64,000 bases of DNA from Streptacidiphilus sp. ASG 303. Lineage in GTDB: Bacteria > Actinomycetota > Actinomycetes > Streptomycetales > Streptomycetaceae. The translations under genes were made by a program, and so were the position numbers. The stretch is from NCBI RefSeq assembly GCF_020991365.1, contig NZ_JAJLRA010000004.1, forward strand, positions 310,001-374,000, given 5' to 3'. This document shows positions 1 to 8,182 of this stretch, piece by piece. The stretch's first letter is position 1, and the number at the start of each line of letters is the position of its first letter. The notes beneath the pieces are model-generated. The model searched no databases and was not told the DNA's origin. It was given only the letters and a program-made list of their open reading frames with translations.

Positions 1-712
1 ATACGAGGTAGGCGACGGCCTCGGCGATGTCGCGCGGGTCTCCGGGACGACCCAGAGGGACGCCCGCCGTGGTGGCGGCAAGCGGGACGTCCATCGCATC
101 GGCGAAGTTCTGGCGGATCGCGTCGGCGCCCGGGGTGAGCACGTTGCCAGGGACGATCGTGGTGACGCGGATTCCGGCAGGCGCGAGCTCGGAAGCGAGC
201 GCCTTGCTGTAAGCGCTGAGGGCGGCCTTGGCGGCAGCGTAGTGAGCCAGCGGCGGCGGCGGCGTGAGGGCCGCTCCCGAGGAGATGTTGACGATCGCGC
301 TGCCCGACCCGGCCTCGCGCAGCGCCGGCAGCAGCGCGTTGTTGACCCTCACGGCAGACAGGTAGTTGAGGTCGAGCGCGTCGATCCATTCCTCATCGGG
401 GATGGACGAGAGGCCCCCGATGTGGGCGCGTGCCGCGGCCGCGTTGTTGACCACGATGTCGACGCCGCCGAGTTCGTCGAGCGCCGCCGCGGTGAATGCC
501 TGCACGCCCGCGAGCGTGCTGATGTCGCCTCGGATGAAGGTGGCGGCCTTCGGCGTCTCGTCGGAGGCGTTGCGCGCCGTGGTGACGACGGTCGCGCCGC
601 CGTCGAGCAGCCGCTGCACGATCGCCGCGCCGATCCCGCGAGTGCCTCCCGTGACGATCGCGCGCTTTCCTGCGAACTCAGTGGTGTCGGGTGAAGTGCT
701 AGTTCTGAACAT
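1..712 (-). CDS. SDR-family oxidoreductase (C-terminus beyond window)
   Basis: Reading leftwards from an ATG at 712, about 237 codons are open to the window edge. The N-terminus carries the Rossmann glycine motif TGGTRGIG near residue 23. It is followed by the NNAA motif and the catalytic Ser and Y-x-x-x-K (AHYAAAKAA), so this is a classical short-chain dehydrogenase/reductase using NAD(P)H. The substrate cannot be inferred. It diverges from a TetR gene with only 78 bp between them, so the regulator probably controls it. No Shine-Dalgarno precedes the ATG; a -10 like TATTGT ends 7 nt upstream, suggesting a leaderless mRNA. Codons are less GC3-biased than in the core genes. Confidence 0.88.
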   Translation of the reverse strand, partial: MFRTSTSPDTTEFAGKRAIVTGGTRGIGAAIVQRLLDGGATVVTTARNASDETPKAATFIRGDISTLAGVQAFTAAALDELGGVDIVVNNAAAARAHIGGLSSIPDEEWIDALDLNYLSAVRVNNALLPALREAGSGSAIVNISSGAALTPPPPLAHYAAAKAALSAYSKALASELAPAGIRVTTIVPGNVLTPGADAIRQNFADAMDVPLAATTAGVPLGRPGDPRDIAEAVAYLV

Positions 713-773
713 GCGGTCCACAATAACAGGTTCTGGACCGAACGTCCAGAATATCTGGACCGGTGGTTCAGAA
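703..773. promoter_or_regulatory. Three TetR-type operator repeats between SDR and tetR genes
   Basis: Three copies of an inverted repeat with 8-nt arms and a 5-nt spacer are visible. 703-723 reads TTCTGAAC-N5-GTCCACAA (imperfect). 731-751 reads TTCTGGAC-N5-GTCCAGAA (perfect). 753-773 reads ATCTGGAC-N5-GTTCAGAA (imperfect). They cover both predicted promoters and the SDR start codon. The adjacent TetR protein is the natural ligand (inference). Confidence 0.75.
720..748 (-). promoter_or_regulatory. Candidate leaderless promoter of the SDR gene
   Basis: On the minus strand, -35 TGGACG (748-743) and -10 TATTGT (725-720) are separated by 17 bp. The -10 ends 7 nt before the ATG at 712, so transcription would begin at the start codon. 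Operator repeats overlap it. Confidence 0.45.
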
Positions 774-784
774 CGGCGTACCGT
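756..784 (+). promoter_or_regulatory. Candidate leaderless promoter of the tetR gene
   Basis: -35 TGGACC (756-761) and -10 TACCGT (779-784) are 17 bp apart. The -10 ends 6 nt before the ATG at 791. A GGAGG at 785-789 is only 1 nt from the ATG, too close for a normal ribosome site. The arrangement mirrors the divergent SDR promoter. Confidence 0.45.
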
Positions 785-790
785 GGAGGC

Positions 791-1375
791 ATGGGGCGAC
801 CACGGAAGTTCAGCGAGCAAGACGTCCTGGCCACTGTGCACCGGCAGTTCAATGAGACCGGCTACCACGGCACCTCGGTCGACGATCTCTCCCGCGCGAC
901 AGGGCTCAGCAAGGGAAGCCTCTACGGCGCGTTCGGCGACAAGCAGGCCCTGTTCCAGCGCATATTCGAGGAGTACTGCGCAAACTCCGACGAGGGTGCC
1001 GCCGCCCTGCTCGAAGGCCCGGAGGACCAGGCCCTCGACCGCCTCCGCAAATGGCTCACAGTGCCGGACAACCACACCGGTCGGCCTGGCTGTCTGCTGG
1101 CCAAGGCCACGGCCGAACTGGCGTCGGAGAACGACGCCATCGCGACCAGGTCACTCGCGGCGTACGAAGTGCTGCTCGACAGCTGCCGCCGACTTGTCGA
1201 GCAGGCGCAGCGCGCCGGGCACGTGGATCCGGCCACCGACGCCGAGGCGCTCGGCGGACTGATCCTCACCACGCAGCGCGGGCTCGAAGCGCTCGCCAAG
1301 GCAGGGGTCGACGCGAAGACCAGGAACCGAATCGCCGACGCCGCGATCGACAGCATCGCACTGCCGGTTTCTTGA
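791..1375 (+). CDS. TetR/AcrR-family transcriptional regulator
   Basis: 194 aa, a normal TetR length. Residues about 8-55 form the TetR helix-turn-helix: Y-H-G-T-S-V-D-D-L, then T-G-L-S-K-G-S-L-Y-G-A-F-G-D-K. The rest is the variable ligand-binding helical domain. The protein resembles the clade whose members control neighbouring SDR or oxidoreductase genes. Three palindromes in the 78-bp divergent spacer fit local repression of itself and the SDR gene. Eight of its first 51 codons end in A or T, more than in the core genes to the right, which hints at later acquisition. The inducer is unknown. Confidence 0.88.
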   Translation: MGRPRKFSEQDVLATVHRQFNETGYHGTSVDDLSRATGLSKGSLYGAFGDKQALFQRIFEEYCANSDEGAAALLEGPEDQALDRLRKWLTVPDNHTGRPGCLLAKATAELASENDAIATRSLAAYEVLLDSCRRLVEQAQRAGHVDPATDAEALGGLILTTQRGLEALAKAGVDAKTRNRIADAAIDSIALPVS

Positions 1376-1505
1376 CCCTGGAGCCGGCAGTTCCCGTCTG
1401 CGGCCCGGCAGACCTTGGTGCTCGGTCCTCGGCGGGAGCGGCCGGTGGCACGGTCGTGGGGCTTGCCCGCCGGGCCCCTTTTCTACGTGCCCCTGCCACG
1501 GGCGG

Positions 1506-1710
1506 GCGTACGTGTTCAGCGGCTTCGGCACCGCCAACGGCGCGGGCCGCGGCCGGGGCGCGACGCTGCGGTAGGTGGCCGAGCGGGCGGATGTCTCCAC
1601 CGGCACCGTCTCCAACGTGCTGAACCGTCCCGGGTCGCTCGCGCCGGCGACCTTGGCCCGGGTGGAGGCGGCGATCCGGGAGGCCGGCTACGTGCGGCAC
1701 GGCTCCGCGG
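1506..1710 (+). pseudogene. LacI-family DNA-binding domain fragment with in-frame TAG
   Basis: The frame beginning near 1506 ends in ATLR, then TAG at 1572-1574, then VAERADVSTGTVSNVLN and RPGSLAPATLARVEAAIREAGYVRHGSA. That is a LacI N-terminal headpiece (helix-turn-helix plus hinge) in which the usual ATLRQVAE glutamine codon CAG appears to have become TAG. Similarity stops after about 60 residues and no sugar-binding domain follows. A short peptide could still start at the GTG at 1575. It is best read as the remnant of a deleted regulator between the island-like left edge and tRNA-Pro. Confidence 0.6.
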
Positions 1711-1767
1711 GGGCGGCCGGATTTCATGATCAGCCCCCGGGCCAGCCCCCACCGGCCGTGAAACGCG

Positions 1768-1805
1768 TCAGGGCCGGTGCTCTCTCGCGAGAGCACCGGC
1801 CCTGA
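1768..1805 (-). terminator. Terminator downstream of tRNA-Pro
   Basis: A perfect 17-bp stem (1768-1784 with 1789-1805) and a 4-nt loop begin 16 nt past the tRNA-Pro 3' end on the minus strand. The distal side contains a short TTTC. Confidence 0.8.
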
Positions 1806-1821
1806 ACTGCACTTTCCTGGG

Positions 1822-1895
1822 TCGGGGTGGCGGGATTTGAACCCACGGCCTCTTCGTCCCGAACGAAGCGCGCTGCCAAGCTGCGCTACACCCCG
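1822..1895 (-). tRNA. tRNA-Pro (anticodon CGG)
   Basis: The minus strand gives a 74-nt cloverleaf. The acceptor CGGGGTG pairs with CACCCCG and the discriminator is A. The D-arm contains AGCGCAGCTTGGCAGCGCG. The anticodon arm CTTCG-TTCGGGA-CGAAG has CGG at positions 34-36, and the T-arm reads GTGGGTTCAAATCCCGC. CCA is not encoded. It decodes CCG. Its 3' end faces the atypical left edge of the window, the usual orientation for an integrated element. Confidence 0.95.
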
Positions 1896-1996
1896 GTGTC
1901 GCGCCGTCTCCGGCGCGACGAGTAGTACTCTACCGGACCGCTGGCGGGAGACGAAATCCGATTCCGGGACGGCGGGGCGCGGTGCTGCGCCGCAGG

Positions 1997-2938
1997 TCAG
2001 GGGCGGGGCAGCAGGGTGAGCAGGGTGGCCTCCGGCGGGCAGGCGAAGCGGACCGGCGTGTAGCGGTTGGTGCCGCAGCCGGCCGAGACGTGCAGGTAGG
2101 CGCTGCGGCCGGACGCGGCGTGGGTGGAGAGGCCCTTGACCCGCCCCGGGTCGATGTCGCAGTTGGTGACCAGCGCACCGTAGAAGGGGACGCAGACCTG
2201 GCCGCCGTGCGTGTGGCCGGCCAGCACCAGGGGGTAGCCGTCGGCCGTGAAGGCGTCCAGGACCCGCAGGTAGGGGGCGTGGACGACGGCCATCGAGAAG
2301 TCGGCGGAGGCGTCGGGGCCGCCCGCCACCTCCGCGTACCGGTCGCGCCGGATGTGCGGGTCGTCCAGGCCGGTGAAGGCGATGTCCAGGCCGCCGGCCT
2401 TGAGGCGGCCGCGGGTGTTGGTGAGGTTCAGCCATCCGGCGGCGTCGAAGCCGTCGCGCAGCTGCTCCCACGGGTTGTGGACGGCTCCGGTGATCCCGCG
2501 GCGGGCGCTGCCGTCGGCCGCGTTGAGCCCGTGGTCGCCGGAGAGGCGGGCGCCGATGTAGCGCAGCGGGTTCTTGGCGACCGGGCCGTAGTAGTCGTTG
2601 GAGCCGAAGACGTAGGCGCCGGGGAACTCCATCAGCGGGCCGAGCGCGTCCAGGACGTCCGGGACGGCCTCGGGGTCGGAGAGGTTGTCCCCGGTGTTGA
2701 CCACCAGGTCGGGGCGGAGCGCCGCCAGCCCCTGCAGCCAGCGCTGCTTCTTCCGCTGGCCGGAGACCATGTGGATGTCGGAGACCTGGAGGACGCGCAT
2801 CGGCCGGGCCCCGCGCGGCAGTACCGGGACCTCGATCCGGCGGAGGCGGAAGGCACGCACCTCGTAGCCCGCGGAGTAGGCGAGGCAGGCGGCGCCGGCG
2901 GCGGCGATTCCCAGGGGTACGGCGTACAGCGGTCGCAT
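1997..2938 (-). CDS. Membrane-anchored metallophosphoesterase
   Basis: 313 aa. An N-terminal hydrophobic segment (about residues 6-25) probably anchors it in the membrane. The calcineurin-like phosphoesterase metal motifs follow in order: D54-x-H56, G-D84-N, S-N114-D115 and, near residue 240, G-H-T-H-G-G-Q. They would bind a two-metal centre that hydrolyses phosphoesters. The third motif reads SND rather than the more usual NHD/NHE. It sits near PBP genes, as in the mycobacterial Rv3683-Rv3682 arrangement, so a cell-envelope substrate is plausible but unproven. Confidence 0.88.
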   Translation of the reverse strand: MRPLYAVPLGIAAAGAACLAYSAGYEVRAFRLRRIEVPVLPRGARPMRVLQVSDIHMVSGQRKKQRWLQGLAALRPDLVVNTGDNLSDPEAVPDVLDALGPLMEFPGAYVFGSNDYYGPVAKNPLRYIGARLSGDHGLNAADGSARRGITGAVHNPWEQLRDGFDAAGWLNLTNTRGRLKAGGLDIAFTGLDDPHIRRDRYAEVAGGPDASADFSMAVVHAPYLRVLDAFTADGYPLVLAGHTHGGQVCVPFYGALVTNCDIDPGRVKGLSTHAASGRSAYLHVSAGCGTNRYTPVRFACPPEATLLTLLPRP

Positions 2939-3140
2939 CGGTCCATGGTCGCAGACGGCACGTCAGTGCGTGCGGGCGAGGGCCGGGTGTGCGGGCGGGC
3001 CGGGACGGACCGCGGGGACGGGTGCGGGGACCGACCGCGGGGCCGGGGGCGGGGCGGCCGGGCGTACGGCGCCGGGGCCGGTCCCGCGCGGCTCGCGTGC
3101 GGGACCGGCCCCGGCGGGGTCCGTCGGACGGGGCGGTGCG

Positions 3141-4076
3141 TCAGTCGGTCGGGACGCCGGCCGGCAGGCGGCGCGGCACGAAGGTGGTGCCCGCCGACTG
3201 CGTCACGCCGTAGGTCCAGTTCAGGATCTTGGCGGCGTCCGTGAAGCGGTTGTTCGTGTCGTTGAGCAGGACGCCGACCACCGTGCGCCCGTTGCGGGTG
3301 GCGGAGAAGACGAGGCAGGGCCCGGACGGGGTGCTGGTGCCGGTCTTGACGCCGACCGCGCCCGAGTAGGCGCCGAGCAGCTTGTTGGTGTTGTACCAGG
3401 TGTAGGTGCGGCCGTTGGTGGCCTTCTGCACGGTCTTGGTGCTGCCGACGACCGTACGGATGGTCCTGGCGGTCATCGCATAGCGGGCGAGCAGGGCCAG
3501 GGAGCGGGGGGTGGTGTAGTTCCTCCCCGTGCTGGAGATGCCGTCGAACGAGTCGAAGTGGGTGCCCTTGAGGCCCAGCGAGACGGCCTTGGCGTTCATC
3601 CTGGCGATGAAGTTCTTGGTGCGGGCGGAGACGGTCGTCCCGGTGCCGAAGGTGTCGGCGAGCGCCATGGCGGCGTCGCAGCCGGAGGGCAGCATCATCG
3701 CGTAGAGCAGCTGGCGGACGGTGAGCCGGTCGCCCACGCGGAGGTCCGCCGAGGAGCCGCCCTTGGCGGCCACGTAGGCCGGGTACTCCTTCTTGATGGT
3801 GACCAGGCGGTCCAGGTTCAGGCCCTTGGAGGTCATCACCACGGTGGCTGTCATGATCTTGGTGGTGCTGGCCATCGGCCGGCTGGTGTCGGCGGATATG
3901 CCCCAGAGGGCCTTGCCGTCCGAGGAGTTGATGAGGACGGCGCCCTTGGCGCCGATGCCGGACGGCCCGCCGGCGGCCTGGGCGGGGGTGGCGGCCGGGA
4001 CGGCGACCAGGGCGGTGGCCGCGGCCGTCGCCAGGGCGACGGCCAGGCGGCGGACTCCGGTGCGACCGGATCTCAT
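3141..4076 (-). CDS. D-alanyl-D-alanine carboxypeptidase (secreted, S11 family)
   Basis: 311 aa from the ATG at 4076, which is followed by a clear Sec signal peptide (RSGRTGVRR, a hydrophobic core, then TPAQAA). The longer open frame upstream would bury the signal. The penicillin-binding motifs are S70-T-T-K73, S131-G-C133 (an SGC form of the SxN box) and K244-T-G246. The enzyme removes the terminal D-Ala of peptidoglycan pentapeptides outside the cell, limiting cross-linking. It lacks the long C-terminal domain of some S11 enzymes. It is the next wall gene after the metallophosphoesterase on the same strand, about 200 bp away. Confidence 0.93.
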   Translation of the reverse strand: MRSGRTGVRRLAVALATAAATALVAVPAATPAQAAGGPSGIGAKGAVLINSSDGKALWGISADTSRPMASTTKIMTATVVMTSKGLNLDRLVTIKKEYPAYVAAKGGSSADLRVGDRLTVRQLLYAMMLPSGCDAAMALADTFGTGTTVSARTKNFIARMNAKAVSLGLKGTHFDSFDGISSTGRNYTTPRSLALLARYAMTARTIRTVVGSTKTVQKATNGRTYTWYNTNKLLGAYSGAVGVKTGTSTPSGPCLVFSATRNGRTVVGVLLNDTNNRFTDAAKILNWTYGVTQSAGTTFVPRRLPAGVPTD

Positions 4077-4251
4077 GGGCTCTCCGTTTCGAGGAGGGGC
4101 GGTTCGAGGCGGGGCAATGCGGGCAGAATGGGTGAATATGGTCCGATGATCGGACCATTTCTCGAGGTAGGACGCCCCGTGCGCCCCGATGGTTGTGCGC
4201 CGCCGCGTTAATCGAGCGCAGTGCCGGTGCGGCGGGGGCACAATGTGGGGC

Positions 4252-4713
4252 ATGACGCTCAAGAAGCAGCTGCAGGAGGACCTGACCGCTGCCATCAAGG
4301 CCCGCGACGAGCTGCGCTCGTCGACCCTCCGGCTCACCCTGACGGCGGTCACCAACGCCGAGGTGGCCGGTACGGAGGCCCGCGAGCTCTCGGACGACGA
4401 GGTGCTCAAGGTGATCACGCGCGAGGCCAAGAAGCGCCGGGAGGCCGCCGACGCCTTCGCCCAGGCCGGACGCGCCGACTCGGCCGCCCGCGAGCAGGCC
4501 GAGGGCGAGGTGCTGGCCGGCTACCTGCCGCAGCAGCTGGGCGACGACGAGCTGACGGCCCTCGTCGCCGAGGCGGTGCGGGAGGCTGCGGCGGCCGGCG
4601 CCGAGGGGCCGCGCGCCATGGGCGCGGTGATGAAGATCGTGAACCCGAAGGTCGCGGGCCGCGCCGAGGGCGGCCGTGTCGCCGCCGCCGTGAAGCGGGC
4701 CCTGGCCGGCTGA
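4252..4713 (+). CDS. GatB/YqeY domain-containing protein
   Basis: 153 aa starting MTLKKQLQEDL. The ATG at 4252 is chosen because the YqeY fold begins there; an upstream GTG at 4189 would add unrelated sequence. The family is all-helical and resembles the tRNA-binding tail domain of the amidotransferase subunit GatB. Typical motifs are present: R-x-S-T-L-R-L, KKRREAADAF, Y-L-P-Q-Q-L and the C-terminal GAVMKIVNPKVAGRAEGG. The precise role is unknown; tRNA-related function is usually assumed. It converges on the PBP gene, with a strong bidirectional hairpin between them. Confidence 0.9.
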   Translation: MTLKKQLQEDLTAAIKARDELRSSTLRLTLTAVTNAEVAGTEARELSDDEVLKVITREAKKRREAADAFAQAGRADSAAREQAEGEVLAGYLPQQLGDDELTALVAEAVREAAAAGAEGPRAMGAVMKIVNPKVAGRAEGGRVAAAVKRALAG

Positions 4714-4800
4714 CCCGGCCCCGGTCGGCCGGCCGGACCGGTCGCACTGCGGCACGGACGCGTACGGCACAGCGGCCTACCGCTCACCACCACCGCGCGC

Positions 4801-4849
4801 CGCTCGCCGTTCGCCGTTCGCCGCTCGCCGCTCGCCGCTCGCCGCTCGC
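4801..4849. repeat. Seven-copy 7-bp tandem repeat (CGCTCGC)
   Basis: Seven consecutive 7-mers lie in the convergent spacer: CGCTCGC, two CGTTCGC variants, then four CGCTCGC. Such tracts change copy number by slippage. No coding role is apparent. Confidence 0.9.
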
Positions 4850-4899
4850 CGCAACAAGGGTGCCGGGGCGCGGCGGAGGCGGGAAGCCGCAGGAAGCAG

Positions 4900-4935
4900 G
4901 GAGGGGGCACCCCGGGATTCCGGGGTGCCCCCTCC
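4900..4935. terminator. Bidirectional terminator between yqeY and PBP genes
   Basis: A perfect 16-bp GC-rich stem (4900-4915 with 4920-4935) with loop GATT lies between the two convergent genes, 42 bp from the PBP stop codon. Confidence 0.85.
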
Positions 4936-4977
4936 GTCGTGCGGGGCGGCGGCGGTCCGCCGCCGGACGCCGGGGCC

Positions 4978-7203
4978 TCAGGGGCCGGTCGCGCCGCCGC
5001 CCTTGCCGCCTCCGGCGCGGCCGTTGCCGCCGCCGATGAAGCCGGGCGGCAGGGTGACCCCGCCGTTGACGGTCCCCGCGACGGTCAGGCCGCCGCCCTT
5101 CGGGTCGCCAGGCTTGCCGGGCTTGCCGCCCTTGTCCTGCGGCGGCTGCGGCTTCGGGATGTCGACGGTGGTGAAGGAGCTCGCCGGGGTGCCGACCAGG
5201 GCCCCGCTGACGGCGAGCCGCCAGATCGGGCCGGGGCCGTCGGCGCCGAAGACGCTGGGGAAGTAGGTGCCGCCGATGGTGATGTTGCGCATGGACCGCT
5301 TCTGCAGCGGGTCGCCCAGCCACACCGAGGCGGCGATGTCCGGGGTGTAGCCGGTGAACCAGGCGTTGAGGCGGCCGTCGGTGGTGCCGGTCTTGCCCGC
5401 GCTCTGCCGGTCCTGCAGGCCGGCCTTGGTGCCGGTGCCGTCCTGGGTCACGCCGAGCAGCAGCGTGTTGAGGGTGTCGGCGGTCCTCTCGGACATGGCC
5501 TGGGTGCACTTCGTCCTCGGCACGTCCAGCCGCTTGCTGCCGTAGGTGATCGCGGTGATGGCGACCGGCGTGCAGTAGGTGCCGCGGGAGGCGAAGGCGG
5601 CGTAGGCGCTCGCCATCTGCAGCGGCGAGAAGTTGAACACGCCCAGGGTGGTCGAGCCGACCTGCGGCAGCTTGTTGCCGTTGGCCTGGACGCCGAGGTG
5701 CAGCTTGTCGGCCATCTTCTTCACCGGGCAGAGGCCGATCTTCTCCTCCAGCTGGACGAAGTAGGTGTTGACCGACTTGTTCATCGCCTCCTGCATCCCG
5801 TAGGGGCCCTTCTCGTCCTTGCTCTCGTTCGGGACGACCGAGCCGTCGGTGTTGACCCACTGGCCCGCGCAGGTGGACATGTTCGGGTACGGCATCTTGT
5901 TGGGCGAGGGGAGGACCTGGGTCGCCGGGATGCCGCCGTCGATGGCGGCCGCCGCCGTGATCGGCTTGAACGTGGAGCCGACCGGCTGGCCTCCGCCGGT
6001 GCCGAGGTCGTTGCCGACGCTGAAGTTGACCTGGGTCTGGTGCTTGTTCGCGTCGAGGCCGTACGGGCGGCTCTGCGCCATGGCGAGGATCCGGCCGGTG
6101 CCCGGCTTCACCATGGCGACGGCCGAGGCCACCGGGTCGCTCGCGTGCACCCGCTGGGTGACGGCCTTCTGGGCGGCGGCCTGGGCCTTGGGCTCGAGGG
6201 TGGTGTAGATCCTCAGGCCGCCGCGGGAGAGCAGCTTCGCCCGCGCGGCCTTGTCCTTGCCGAAGACCGGGTCGGTCTTGATCACGTTGCGCACGTAGTC
6301 GCAGAAGAAGCCCATGCCCTTCTGGGCGGTGATGCAGCCGTTCTGCGGCGGCGAGTACTTCAGCCGCAGCGGCGTGGCGACGGCCTTCTGCGCCTGGTCC
6401 TCGGTGATGTGCTTCAGCTCCGCCATCCTGCGGATCACCGTGTCGCGGCGGTCCTTGGCGGCCTGCGGGTGCTGCGTGGGGTCGTACGCCGCGGGGTTCT
6501 GGACCAGGCCGGCCAGCATGGCGGCCTCGGGGAGGGTGAGGTCCTTGGCGTGCTTGCTGAAGTAGCGGTTGGCGGCCGCCTCGATGCCGAAGGCCTGGTT
6601 CCCGAAGAAGGTGATGTTCAGGTAGTTGGTGAGGATCTGGTCCTTGGTGAGGTCCTCCTCGATCTTGATGGCGTACTTCAGCTCCTGGATCTTGCGACCC
6701 ATGGTCTGGCGCGTCGCCTGGAGGAACTTCTCCTTGTCGTCGCCCGCCTGCTCGATCGAGACGTTCTTCACGTACTGCTGGGTCAGCGTCGAGGCGCCCT
6801 GGACGTTGCCCGACTCGGCGTTCTTGGTGAGGGCGCGGAGCACGCCCTTCAGGTCGATGGCGCCGTGCTGGTAGAAGCGGGCGTCCTCGATGTCGACCTG
6901 GGCCTGCCGCATCACGGGGGCGATGTCGTTCAGCCTGAGGATGGTCCGGTCGCGGTCGTAGACCTTGGCGATCAGACCGCCCTTGGCGTCGTAGATGTAG
7001 GACGCCTGCGAGAGCGTCGGCGTCTTGAAGTCCGCCGGGATGCTCTCGAAGCTCTCCGCGGTGTTCTTCGCGGTGATGCCCAGCGCGCCGGCCGCCGGGA
7101 GGGCGAGTCCTGCGGTGAGGACGCCTGCCAGGACGCTGGCGCCGGCGAAGGCCACGGCGAGCTTGGCCTTGTCCAGGGGGGAGCCCGAGCGCTTCTGTGC
7201 CAT
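4978..7203 (-). CDS. Bifunctional penicillin-binding protein (transglycosylase/transpeptidase)
   Basis: 741 aa from the ATG at 7203; 21 further in-frame codons upstream lack family similarity. A short cytoplasmic KR-rich start and one membrane helix (about 15-42) are followed by a GT51 glycosyltransferase domain (EDARFY near 107, GASTLTQQYVKN). A class A transpeptidase domain follows with S410-T-F-K413, an SVN motif and K604-T-G. The C-terminal tail is Pro/Gly/Lys rich. It polymerises and cross-links peptidoglycan from lipid II at the outer face of the membrane. It lies divergent from wblA, as PonA2 (Rv3682) does next to whiB4 in M. tuberculosis. Confidence 0.95.
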   Translation of the reverse strand: MAQKRSGSPLDKAKLAVAFAGASVLAGVLTAGLALPAAGALGITAKNTAESFESIPADFKTPTLSQASYIYDAKGGLIAKVYDRDRTILRLNDIAPVMRQAQVDIEDARFYQHGAIDLKGVLRALTKNAESGNVQGASTLTQQYVKNVSIEQAGDDKEKFLQATRQTMGRKIQELKYAIKIEEDLTKDQILTNYLNITFFGNQAFGIEAAANRYFSKHAKDLTLPEAAMLAGLVQNPAAYDPTQHPQAAKDRRDTVIRRMAELKHITEDQAQKAVATPLRLKYSPPQNGCITAQKGMGFFCDYVRNVIKTDPVFGKDKAARAKLLSRGGLRIYTTLEPKAQAAAQKAVTQRVHASDPVASAVAMVKPGTGRILAMAQSRPYGLDANKHQTQVNFSVGNDLGTGGGQPVGSTFKPITAAAAIDGGIPATQVLPSPNKMPYPNMSTCAGQWVNTDGSVVPNESKDEKGPYGMQEAMNKSVNTYFVQLEEKIGLCPVKKMADKLHLGVQANGNKLPQVGSTTLGVFNFSPLQMASAYAAFASRGTYCTPVAITAITYGSKRLDVPRTKCTQAMSERTADTLNTLLLGVTQDGTGTKAGLQDRQSAGKTGTTDGRLNAWFTGYTPDIAASVWLGDPLQKRSMRNITIGGTYFPSVFGADGPGPIWRLAVSGALVGTPASSFTTVDIPKPQPPQDKGGKPGKPGDPKGGGLTVAGTVNGGVTLPPGFIGGGNGRAGGGKGGGATGP

Positions 7204-7584
7204 GGGGAGAAGACTACGTGCTGCGAATCCCGGACAGCTGGCCATATGTTCGCTTAGGCTTGTCACAAGGTTGCGACAAGTTCCGCGATGCCTGGGCTCT
7301 CACTCTTGTGGGTGATGAGATTTGACCGGATCGCGGTCATGTGCCAGGTCCGGCCGGCCGGTCGGAGGTCCCCGAAGCCTCCGTCGGCCCGGTGCCGCGC
7401 CCCCTGGCTGCTGTCACTCCGGCGAGTGACGTCCTCGGTACGCATAGTCCGTTCGGGCCATTCGAGATTGGGCCGCGAGGGGCTGTTGCAACCTGCCGTT
7501 CTTCCGTAACGTCCTCAACTGGCAGCGGTGAATATGCCGTTGCCGCCGTGGGGGAGCCTCGATTCGGGAGAGGACGGCGCCAGC
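7204..7584. promoter_or_regulatory. Divergent control region of the PBP gene and wblA
   Basis: 381 bp without a credible gene. The clearest element is an 18-bp inverted repeat GTCACT-CCGGCG-AGTGAC at 7413-7430, about 155 bp before wblA, a likely regulator site. A possible wblA -10 (TAACGT, about 7508) follows TTGCAA with a short 15-bp spacer. The long leader fits a developmentally regulated gene, but the binding protein cannot be named. Confidence 0.5.
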
Positions 7585-7902
7585 ATGAGCTGGGTTGACG
7601 ACTGGAGTGCGCAGGCCGCCTGCCGCACGACTGATCCGGACGAACTGTTCGTTCAGGGGGCGGCGCAGAACCGCGCCAAGGCCGTGTGCAGCGGGTGCCC
7701 GGTGCGCACCGAGTGCCTGGCCGACGCCCTGGACAACCGGGTGGAGTTCGGCGTGTGGGGCGGGATGACGGAGCGCGAGCGCAGGGCGCTGCTGCGGCGG
7801 AGGCCCACGGTGACCTCGTGGCGCAGGCTGCTGGAGACCGCGCGGACCGAGTACGAGCAGTCGGTGGGCACCGGCGCTCCGGACTTCGCCCAGGCCGGCT
7901 GA
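7585..7902 (+). CDS. wblA: WblA, WhiB-like iron-sulfur transcription factor
   Basis: 105 aa starting MSWVDDWSAQAACRTTDPD. The ATG at 7585 matches the conserved start of the family and follows GGGAGAGG. Cys13, Cys35, Cys38 and Cys44 (C-x2-C-x5-C) ligate a [4Fe-4S] cluster. The GVWGG turn and the basic ERERRALLRRR segment contact DNA or the sigma factor. In streptomycetes WblA is a pleiotropic regulator that restrains antibiotic production and promotes sporulation; the mycobacterial counterpart is WhiB4 (Rv3681c). The two ArsA-type ATPase genes that follow convergently are its conserved neighbours. Confidence 0.96.
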   Translation: MSWVDDWSAQAACRTTDPDELFVQGAAQNRAKAVCSGCPVRTECLADALDNRVEFGVWGGMTERERRALLRRRPTVTSWRRLLETARTEYEQSVGTGAPDFAQAG

Positions 7903-8182
7903 GCCGCAGGGGCGCAGGGGGCCGGACCGGGCGGGGCCCGGCCGGAGGGGCCGGGCCCGGAGGGGCCGCCCCGGAGGAGCACGGACCGGGGGAGCCCGGA
8001 CCGCGCACGTACGGGGCTGCAGTCCGCCCCCGGCCGCCAGGGCAGGCCCGGGAGGGGGACGCGGCCCCGTCGCCACACCGCCGGCCGGGCCGGGCGCCGT
8101 GCGCCGGACCCCGCCGGACGGCGGTACGCCCGACGGCGTGCGGCCCGGCGGCCCGAGCCTCCGGGCAGCCGAGCCGTCCGGG

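Noticed and set aside
7413-7430. BldD-binding box upstream of wblA
   Set aside because: The palindrome GTCACT-N6-AGTGAC has half-sites in the opposite order and spacing to the BldD consensus I recall; kept only as an unnamed operator candidate.
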